A stretch of DNA of 10,128 nucleotides. Origin: Baffinella frigidus (Eukaryota > Cryptophyceae > Cryptomonadales > Baffinellaceae). Position 1 is the first letter of the stretch. Each line of letters opens with the position of its first letter. This document shows, piece by piece, positions 5,451 to 9,900 of this stretch. The stretch covers positions 216,219 through 226,346 of the forward strand of contig MU646399.1 in the NCBI GenBank assembly GCA_026770585.1. The letters run 5' to 3'. Made by a program: the position numbers and the translations under genes. A model generated the notes under the pieces. That model did no database searches. It was not told where the DNA came from and was given only the letters and a program-made list of their open reading frames with translations.

Positions 5451-5501
5451 TTCAGGTTCAGCATTTAGGGTTTCTGACAAAAATATCTAATTCTGATTCA
5501 G
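5451..5501 (+). repeat. 51 bp repeat F, copy 2 of 3
   Basis: Same block as 5119-5169 with GCATTTAGGG in place of GCATTGAGGG and TATCTAATT in place of TATCCAATT. A decayed telomeric array follows. Confidence 0.88.
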
Positions 5502-5562
5502 GGTTTAGGGTATGGGGTATCATTGTTTAGGTTTTGGGGGATCAGGATTTAGGGTTGAGTGT

Positions 5563-5648
5563 TGAGGAGCCTGTCCAGACCTCTCCCCCCACCTGCTTTC
5601 AGGTTCAGCATTTAGGGTTTCTGACAAAAATATCCAATTCTGATTTAG
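5563..5648 (+). repeat. CCTGTCCAGACC word fused to repeat F copy 3
   Basis: TGAGGAGCCTGTCCAGACC, TCTCCCCCCACCTGC, then repeat F (5598-5648). This is the only place where the two modules are directly joined, and it shows the probable ancestral order. Degenerate TTTAGGG units follow to 5700. Confidence 0.85.
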
Positions 5649-5720
5649 GGTTTAGGGTTTAATTTAGGGTATCAGGGTTTAGGGTTTGGGGTTGAGGTTT
5701 CAGGGTTGAGCGTTGAGCGT

Positions 5721-5857
5721 TGAGGAGCCTGTCCAGACCCCCCCCCCCCCACCTGCTTTCGGGTTCCAGGCTTCGGACTTTTATATTTTTCTTGGAGCGT
5801 TTTTCCGGAGTTTTCACGGAGTACAAAGAACATCGAAAAGTAATTTACGAGGAGCCC
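5721..5857 (+). repeat. Repeat G, copy 2 of 2
   Basis: Aligns with 5316-5438. The C tract after the core has grown to 13 C (5738-5750). The TACAAAGAACATCGAAAAG and AATTTACGAGGAGCCC blocks are retained, and an extra TTTTCACGGAG is present in the middle. Confidence 0.8.
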
Positions 5858-5880
5858 AGCTTGAGAGACTGAGAGAGAGG

Positions 5881-5925
5881 GAAGTGACTTTGGGTTGGCG
5901 TTTTGGAAATGACTTTGGGTTGGCT
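5881..5925 (+). repeat. Tandem TGACTTTGGGTTGGC pair
   Basis: GTGACTTTGGGTTGGCG at 5884-5900 and ATGACTTTGGGTTGGCT at 5909-5925. A third, rearranged copy (ACTTTGGGTTGGCGAAGTG) lies near 6308-6326. Confidence 0.8.
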
Positions 5926-5941
5926 TGGGGCTCGCAACCTG

Positions 5942-6304
5942 CAGGATGCAGCGCACAGCCCCCTCGTGCCGCCCCCCCCCACCCGCGCCCCGCGTGCCCC
6001 GCGCCACTTGATTCACCCGCGCCACCTGCACTCGGAGCCACCACATTTCACGTAAGTCAACTCCCGCCTGAAAACCAAAGCCTTAAGTCAAATGCCTGCT
6101 CCCAGAGCAGGTCCATCTAGTCGAAATGGCAACTTACTGCCGCGAGGATCAGCTTTGTTGACTTGAGGTAAAATATCCTGGCGGGTAGTGCACCTGATCC
6201 AGCGCCCGCGGCGGGCCCGTCCCGCCCGGGTCCAGCAGGAAAATGGCTCCAGAGGCTGTGCCGGCCCACACGTGCGCGCCCACCTGCCAGGAAAAAAAAA
6301 CATG
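5942..6304. other. Largely unique island
   Basis: No heptamers and no long repeat partner. It contains a C-rich run (5970-6005), GTAAGTCAACTC (6052), a hairpin at 6095-6111, and a GC-rich palindromic patch near 6209-6229. On the minus strand a frame (6309-6088) contains a TAAGT donor-like site followed about 70 bases later by TTTTCAG, but joining them gives an early stop, so no gene is called. The 17-base word GGCTCGCAACCTGCAGG at its left border (5929-5945) recurs exactly at 7638-7654. Confidence 0.55.
6095..6111. other. Perfect 7 bp hairpin
   Basis: CCTGCTC and GAGCAGG around a CCA loop, in unique sequence. No T run follows on either strand, so it is not a bacterial-type terminator. Confidence 0.6.
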
Positions 6305-6387
6305 AACAACTTTGGGTTGGCGAAGTGACTTTCCGCGCGAGCTTGCTTCGCGCTGGATCGCCCGTGTCGCTTTGTGCTTTACTAGTA

Positions 6388-6483
6388 GCGTTTTACAAGG
6401 GTTATAAAGTCCAAGTTTAAAATCAGTGTTTTACAAGGGTTGTAAAGTCCTACAATTAGTGTTTTACAAGGGTTGTCAAGTCC
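6388..6483 (+). repeat. Three 25 bp iterons
   Basis: Copies at 6388-6412, 6426-6450 and 6459-6483 share GYGTTTTACAAGGGTTRTAA and an AGTCC end, with one or two differences each. Spacers are 13 and 8 bases and unrelated. The copies contain no telomeric heptamer and are AT-rich compared with the surroundings. Confidence 0.92.
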
Positions 6484-6491
6484 TTTGCCAA

Positions 6492-6545
6492 CGCCCGTGA
6501 ACGTGCCTCCCCGGAGCAAAAACGCCCCGCCAACAAACACCGTGA
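6492..6545 (+). repeat. 54 bp repeat H, copy 1 of 3
   Basis: CGCCCGTGAACGTGCCTCCC, CGGAGCAAAAACGCCCCGCC, then AACAAACACCGTG. Copies at 6740-6794 and 7200-7253 keep the order and nearly the spacing. Confidence 0.82.
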
Positions 6546-6739
6546 TTTTTTTAGCGTTCAGAGTTTAGGGGGTTCACCTATGCGAGACAGAGGACTGACA
6601 CACGCGCTGCTCGGAATTACGTTTCGGATTTTGGTTCAAAAATTTCACCCTGGAACCCGCAAAATCGCGAAAGGAAAGTTCATAAATTATAAGTGTTTTC
6701 ATCTCCCTCTGGATCGCCTACGCATTGTGTACCAGGACA

Positions 6740-6794
6740 CGCCCGGAAACGTGCCTCCCCGGTACACACACACCCCGCCATCAAACACCGTGAG
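6740..6794 (+). repeat. 54 bp repeat H, copy 2 of 3
   Basis: Same order of blocks as 6492-6545, with TACACACACACC replacing AGCAAAAACGCC. A TTTCGGG array starts immediately after its CACCGTGAG end. Confidence 0.8.
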
Positions 6795-6797
6795 TTG

Positions 6798-6884
6798 GTT
6801 CGGGTTTCGGGTTTCGGGTTTCGGGTTTCGGGGTTCGGGTTTCGGGTTTCGGGTTTCGGGGTTTCAGGTTTCGGGTGTCGGGGT
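6798..6884 (+). repeat. TTTCGGG array
   Basis: About twelve heptamers, mostly TTTCGGG, with a few one-base slips (TTTCGGGG, TTCGGG) and a TTTCAGG/TGTCGGG end. It lacks stop codons in all frames. Confidence 0.95.
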
Positions 6885-6924
6885 GACCTGCGCTCTGGCA
6901 GAGGACAGGCATGCGCGCTTCCAC

Positions 6925-7104
6925 GCGCATCTCCCGCCCGAAAACGTGCCTCCCTGGTACATAAGTCCCCTAACCTATAACCCCCCATGAGTTCCCATCC
7001 TCAACCCCAAACCTGCGCGAAGCACAACACGGGCACGCGCGCCTCCACACGCATCTCCCGCTGAATCGCGACGCTCCCAGCAGACCAGCACCCGCCCGTC
7101 GGAA
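6925..7104 (+). repeat. 180 bp direct repeat, copy 1 of 2
   Basis: Runs from GCGCATCTCCCGCCCG through GTGCCTCCCTGGTACATAAG, CCCCTAACCTATAACCCCC, TTCCCATCCTCAACCCCAAA, CCTGCGCGA, a CACGCGCG segment and CACCCGCCCGTCGGAA. The copy at 7255-7438 is similar throughout. It is followed by the 23 bp CCACACAG motif at 7115-7137. Confidence 0.88.
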
Positions 7105-7199
7105 CCGCCGCTTGCCACACAGCGGGCTACGAAGGGATCTTCGGTGGACAATAACAGTCTCCAACCCCCTAACCCAACCAGACATTATCTACCACCCAC

Positions 7200-7253
7200 C
7201 GCCCGTGAACGCGTCCCCCCCGGACAAAAAACGCCCCGCGAACAAACGCTGTT
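7200..7253 (+). repeat. 54 bp repeat H, copy 3 of 3
   Basis: CGCCCGTGAACGCGTCCCCC, CGGACAAAAAACGCCCCGCG, AACAAACGCTGTT. It joins directly to the second 180 bp repeat. Confidence 0.82.
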
Positions 7254-7254
7254 G

Positions 7255-7438
7255 GCGCATCTCCCGCCCGAAATTGTGCCTCCCTGGTATATAAGTCCCC
7301 TAACCTATAACCCCCATGGGTTCCCATCCTCAACCCCAAACCTGCGCGAGACAGAGCACGGGCACGCGCGCCTCTACGCGCATCTCGCGTTGGATGGCGA
7401 CGCTCCCCGCAGACCACACGCGCACCCGCCCGTCGGAA
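7255..7438 (+). repeat. 180 bp direct repeat, copy 2 of 2
   Basis: Second copy of 6925-7104, offset 330 bp. Here the CTGGTACATAAG block has become CTGGTATATAAG, which creates a TATA-box-like TATATAAG at 7288-7295. Whether that is functional cannot be told. Confidence 0.88.
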
Positions 7439-7470
7439 TGCCCCGTCCACACCTCCTTGCCCTGTGTTGG

Positions 7471-7637
7471 GGTGGGGGTTTGGAGTTTGGGGTTTGTGGT
7501 TTGGGGTTTGTGGTTTGGGGTTTGGGGTTTGGGGTTTGGGGTTTGGGGGTTGGTGTTTGAGGTGTGGGGGTTGAGGTTTAGTGGTTCGTTTTTTTGCGCA
7601 GGGTTTTGGGTTTTGGGTTTCGGGTTTTGGGGTTCAG
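7471..7637 (+). repeat. TTTGGGG array with TTTTGGG tail
   Basis: Mostly TTTGGGG, with TTTGTGG and TTTGGAG units alternating at the left, decaying near 7550-7580. A short unique gap is followed by TTTTGGG and TTTCGGG units (7604-7637). It ends at GGCTCGCAACCTGCAGG, the word also found at 5929-5945. Confidence 0.93.
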
Positions 7638-7684
7638 GGCTCGCAACCTGCAGGCCGCGCATCGACGACGCGGGGACACCGCTC

Positions 7685-7776
7685 GCATCCACCCCCACCT
7701 CCAGCGCCGCCCGCACCATCCCGAACGCCCCCGCCACTGCCGCGGAGAAACAACCATAATTATCATCAACCATTTT
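7685..7776 (+). repeat. GC-core/CATCAT repeat J, copy 1
   Basis: GCATCC, CACC, CAGCGCCGCCCGCACCATCC, then CGAACGCCCCCGCCACTGCC, GCGGAGAAACAA and a TATCATCAACCATTTT tail. Recurs at 7801-7860 (tail differs) and 7992-8100 (tail shared). The GC core also occurs inverted at 8104-8127. Confidence 0.9.
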
Positions 7777-7800
7777 GCCTGAAACGTGAGTGGATCCGGA

Positions 7801-7860
7801 CCACCTGCAGCGCCGCCCACCATCCCAAACACCCCCGCCACTGCCGCGGAGAAAAAACCC
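7801..7860 (+). repeat. GC-core repeat J, copy 2
   Basis: Has the CAGCGCCGCCC, ACCATCCCAAACACCCCCGC and CACTGCCGCGGAGAAA blocks with four bases missing after GCCGCCC. The tail is CCCGTCACACC, not the CATCAT type. Confidence 0.85.
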
Positions 7861-7900
7861 GTCACACCAATGTTCATAACAACAACGACGATTGGCGCCG

Positions 7901-7980
7901 CACAGCGGACTTCGAAGGGATTTTGAATAACCCGTAAGCGATAAGAGCTAGGACCCTACGGTAGGCAACCCGTAGGGATA
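7901..7980 (+). repeat. 83 bp element with hairpin, copy 2 of 2 (80 bp)
   Basis: Partner of 4888-4970. The hairpin arms CCCTACGG (7954-7961) and CCGTAGGG (7970-7977) and the 8-base loop TAGGCAAC are unchanged. Differences are confined to the left part and two single-base changes (CCCGTAAGCG for CCCTTAAGCG, GAGCTAGG for GACCTAGG). The flanking sequences of the two copies are unrelated, so the copied unit is close to 80 bp. Confidence 0.85.
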
Positions 7981-7991
7981 TGTGGGCGCGC

Positions 7992-8100
7992 GTTCATCCC
8001 CACCCTCAGCGCCGCACGCACCATCCCGAACGCCCCCGCCACTGCCGCGGAGAAACAAAACATTATCATCATGTCCATTATCATCAGCATGGTCAACCAT
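7992..8100 (+). repeat. GC-core/CATCAT repeat J, copy 3
   Basis: Complete copy with the CATTATCATCATGTCCATTA tail and a GTCAACCAT end that matches copy 1. The tail from 8049 to 8085 is repeated at 8126-8162. Confidence 0.9.
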
Positions 8101-8127
8101 TTTCGCGGCAATGGCGGGGGCGTTCGG
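8026..8127. repeat. 24 bp inverted repeat of the GC core
   Basis: Left arm 8026-8049 (CCGAACGCCCCCGCC... ending CCGCG) and right arm 8104-8127 are reverse complements with one mismatch, separated by 54 bases. The right arm is a lone inverted copy of the repeat J core. Confidence 0.92.
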
Positions 8128-8162
8128 AGAAACAAAACATCATCATCATGTCCATTGTCATC
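8126..8162 (+). repeat. 37 bp direct repeat of the CATCAT tail
   Basis: GGAGAAACAAAACATCATCA and its continuation match 8049-8085 with two differences, 77 bases apart. It follows the inverted GC core in the same orientation as the original tail, so the core was inverted while the tail was not. Confidence 0.92.
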
Positions 8163-8238
8163 CGCATTATCACCCAATTTTCATGGATGCAGAATGCGCA
8201 CCGCGCGCAGCAACACGCCACCCCAATAACAACATCGA

Positions 8239-8385
8239 CACTCCACTTAGCAGCCACCGGGGGCTTCCCGGATACAGTCCATCTGAACGATTTGTACTAG
8301 AATCGTATCCATCATCCTCTAACCTAACCGAAATTTCACCTTGAATTCAAGGCGAATAGGTCCTCGGTCGCTGCTAAGTGGAATG
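8239..8385. mobile_element. Possible MITE-like unit with 21 bp inverted ends
   Basis: CACTCCACTTAGCAGCCACCG (8239-8259) is the reverse complement of 8365-8385 with two mismatches. The 105-base interior is fairly unique and carries a 14 bp palindrome. No clear target-site duplication flanks it and no transposase is present, so mobility is inferred only from the inverted ends. The same structure could be a stem of a structured RNA. Confidence 0.4.
8339..8352. other. 14 bp perfect palindrome
   Basis: CCTTGAATTCAAGG, self-complementary over all 14 bases, located near the right inverted end of the 8239-8385 unit. It could bind a dimeric protein. Confidence 0.8.
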
Positions 8386-8603
8386 CGTTACTGCAGAACA
8401 CGCACGTGCAGCACGGGTGCTCCCCCCAGCTGCTGGGAACCACACAGGGCGCTACGTGGGGGTATTCCAGGGGCGCCCTTTGAGCCCATGGAGCCGTTTT
8501 CTTCTCAAAATTGACTTTTGAATACCGTTTTCCCTCAAAAAAATACTTTGAAATACCCCCCCCTCCAGCCCTGCGTGGTGGCGTTTGGATCCCGCGTGAA
8601 ACG
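8386..8603. other. Unique stretch with no gene called
   Basis: Mixed composition, with a C-run (TGAAATACCCCCCCCTCC), A and T runs, and the seventh CCACACAG motif copy at 8440-8462. A minus frame (8749-8336, 137 codons) crosses it, but its N-terminal third is translated TGTAGGG-type repeat and the rest shows no known domain. It might contain part of a real exon, which cannot be shown here. Confidence 0.5.
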
Positions 8604-8662
8604 AGGGTGTAGGGTGTAGGGTGCAGGATGTGGGGTGCAGGGTGTAGGGTGTAGGGTTTATA
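8604..8662 (+). repeat. TGTAGGG array
   Basis: About eight heptamers: TGTAGGG with TGCAGG, TGTGGGG and TGCAGGG variants, ending in TTTATAG. It is the cleanest block of this variant. Confidence 0.92.
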
Positions 8663-8755
8663 GTTACCCGTCTGTACGAGACGCCGCGAATCTGCGTCAA
8701 AGAGCCTCAGCTGCCGCGACCCACACCTGGTAAAACACACGGAGAACAAAGGCAG

Positions 8756-8799
8756 GTTTAGGGTTTAGGTTTTAGGGGTTTCGGGTTTCGGGTTTCGGG
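8756..8799 (+). repeat. TTTAGGG to TTTCGGG transition array
   Basis: Starts GTTTAGGGTTTAGG and changes to three TTTCGGG units before a G run and the GCGTACCAGAGACGGGG cassette. Confidence 0.9.
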
Positions 8800-9074
8800 G
8801 GGGTGCGTACCAGAGACGGGGTTCGGGTTTCAGGGTGAGTAACAGAGGCGACGGTCGGACATCAGCGAGAGAGAGCACCGCATCGCGGACCGGTCGCCTC
8901 CAACCTCCGCGAGAGCACCGGGCCGCTCAAATCTCTGAACCCTACCTACACCCCGCGCACCACACGCCGCTTTGGGTTTCGGGTTTCGGGTTTCGGGGTG
9001 GGTACCAGAGGCGGCGGTCTGACGCCATGAGCACGCACCGCATCTCCGACCGATCGCCTCTCAGCAACCTCCTG
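8800..9074 (+). repeat. Subtelomeric cassette pair
   Basis: Two diverged cassettes. The first (about 8800-8930) has GTACCAGAGACGGGG, GAGGCGACGGTCGGAC, GAGAGCACCGCATCGCGG and ACCGGTCGCCTC. The second (about 8998-9074) has GTACCAGAGGCGGCGGTCTG, GAGCACGCACCGCATCTCCG and ACCGATCGCCTC. A TTTCGGG stretch separates them (8970-8998). A partial third copy, GAGCACGCATGAACCCGCAC plus CGCATCTCCGAA, is at 9520-9550. Confidence 0.75.
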
Positions 9075-9078
9075 GTGT

Positions 9079-9274
9079 TTTCGGGTTCCGGGTTTCGGGT
9101 TTCGGGTTCCGGGATCCGGGTTCCGGGTTTCGGGTTTCGGGATCCGGGTTTCGGGATCCGGGTTTCGGGTTTCGGGATCCGGGTTTCGGGATCCGGGTTT
9201 CGGGTTCCGGGTTTCGAGTTTCGGGATCCGGGTTTCGGGTTCCGGGTATCGGGGTTCGGGTTCCGGGTTTCGGG
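9079..9274 (+). repeat. TTTCGGG/TTCCGGG/ATCCGGG array 1
   Basis: About 28 heptamers in near-perfect 7-base register. Six units are ATCCGGG, giving six GGATCC sites, and the stretch 9127-9195 alternates TTTCGGG and ATCCGGG as a 14 bp higher-order repeat. No stop codon occurs on either strand in the array, which creates the 221-codon plus and 182-codon minus frames here. Confidence 0.95.
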
Positions 9275-9314
9275 TGTCAGATTCGACCTGTCTCCCCGCA
9301 GCAGCCGCCTGGTG
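9275..9314 (+). repeat. 40 bp punctuation cassette, copy 1
   Basis: TGTCAGATTCGACCTGTCTC, then CCCGCAGCAGCCGCCTGGTG. Near-identical at 9421-9460 (38 of 40). Partial at 9053-9074 and 9551-9577. Its TGTCTCCCCGCAG resembles a pyrimidine-AG splice acceptor. It separates the two TTTCGGG/TTCCGGG arrays. Confidence 0.9.
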
Positions 9315-9420
9315 TTTTCGGGTTCCGGGTTTCGGGTTTTGGGTTCCGGGTTCCGGGTTTCGGGTTCCGGGTTTCGGGTTTCGGGTTCCGGGTTCCGGGT
9401 TTCGGGTTCCGGGTTTCGGG
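9315..9420 (+). repeat. TTTCGGG/TTCCGGG array 2
   Basis: About fifteen heptamers mixing TTTCGGG and TTCCGGG with one TTTTGGG; ATCCGGG is absent. Array plus cassette gives a 146 bp period with the preceding cassette. Confidence 0.95.
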
Positions 9421-9460
9421 TGTCAGATTCGACCTGTCTCCCCACAGCAGCCACCTGGTG
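9421..9460 (+). repeat. 40 bp punctuation cassette, copy 2
   Basis: Differs from 9275-9314 at two positions (CCCACAG for CCCGCAG, CCACC for CCGCC). It is followed by unique CGCCGGCCGTTGTGGCATAC and a short TTTAGGG patch. Confidence 0.9.
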
Positions 9461-9493
9461 CGCCGGCCGTTGTGGCATACTACAGGTCAAAAA

Positions 9494-9710
9494 GGTTTAG
9501 GGTTTATGGTTTAGGGTTGAGCACGCATGAACCCGCACCGCATCTCCGAATTGTCTCCCCGCAGCAGCCGCCTAGCGTTTCGGGTGTTAAGGTTTCAAGG
9601 TTTCGGGTTTGGGTGTTTGGTGTTTGGTGTTTTATTTTGTTTCGGGGTGGGGATTCGGGGTTGAGGGTGTGTCGTCTAGGACTCCTGGTTCGGGGTGGTG
9701 GGTTGAGGGG
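9494..9710 (+). repeat. Degenerate telomeric stretch with partial cassettes
   Basis: TTTAGGG/TTTATGG units at 9496-9517, a partial cassette at 9520-9577, then TTTCGGG, TGTTTGG and TTGAGGG words. It repeats in miniature the variants seen as pure blocks elsewhere. Confidence 0.75.
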
Positions 9711-9900
9711 TGAACCGCGAGAGGAGCGGCGGGTTTAGGGTGTAGGGTTTAGGGTTTAGGGTTTAGGGTTTAGGGTTGAGGTTTTAGGGTTTAAGGTTTA
9801 GGGTGTAGGGTTGGACCATCAGAGGAACGGCGGGTTTAGGGTTTAAGGTTTAGAGTTTAGGGTTTAGAATTCAGAATTTGGGGGTGAGGGTTTAGGGTTG
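9711..9900 (+). repeat. TTTAGGG-type array with GAGGARCGGCGGG punctuation
   Basis: Contains the longest pure parent run in the window, four TTTAGGG units (9748-9775), plus TGTAGGG, TTTAAGG and TTTAGAG variants. A word of the form GAACCGCGAGAGGAGCGGCG or GGACCATCAGAGGAACGGCG precedes the heptamers at 9712 and 9813, and GGACCGTGAGAGGAGCGG follows at 9929. Confidence 0.92.

Larger units (their letters stand above)
6341..7440 (+). repeat. Degenerate tandem repeat, roughly 330-350 bp unit
   Basis: Three ordered landmarks recur. A CATCTCSCGYTGGATCGC-like word lies near 6341, 6699, 7049 and 7380. A GACAGAGRACNGGCACGCGCG-like word lies near 6585, 6897, 7017 and 7345. GCCCGNNAACGTGCCTCCCCGG lies near 6493, 6741, 6935, 7201 and 7266. 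The cleanest pair is 6925-7104 and 7255-7438, offset 330 bp. No gene is evident; the 136-codon plus frame starting at 6580 mixes this repeat with a TTTCGGG array. Confidence 0.65.

Noticed and set aside
6052-6309. Two-exon minus-strand gene using a TAAGT donor near 6134 and a TTTTCAG acceptor near 6070
   Set aside because: Joining at these sites brings a stop within three codons. No family similarity.
6580-6990. 136-codon plus frame with a non-repetitive N-terminal half
   Set aside because: The first 60 residues resemble nothing recognised and lie in a degenerate DNA repeat; the rest is TTTCGGG array. Support is too weak for a CDS.
7316-7773. 147-codon frames on both strands
   Set aside because: Each combines the 180 bp repeat, a TTTGGGG array and part of repeat J. 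The overlap on opposite strands and low-complexity content argue against coding.
8835-9500. Plus-strand 221-codon and minus-strand 182-codon frames as genes
   Set aside because: Both are translations of TTTCGGG/TTCCGGG/ATCCGGG heptamers, which lack stops in every frame. No non-repeat domain, start context or homologous motif is visible.
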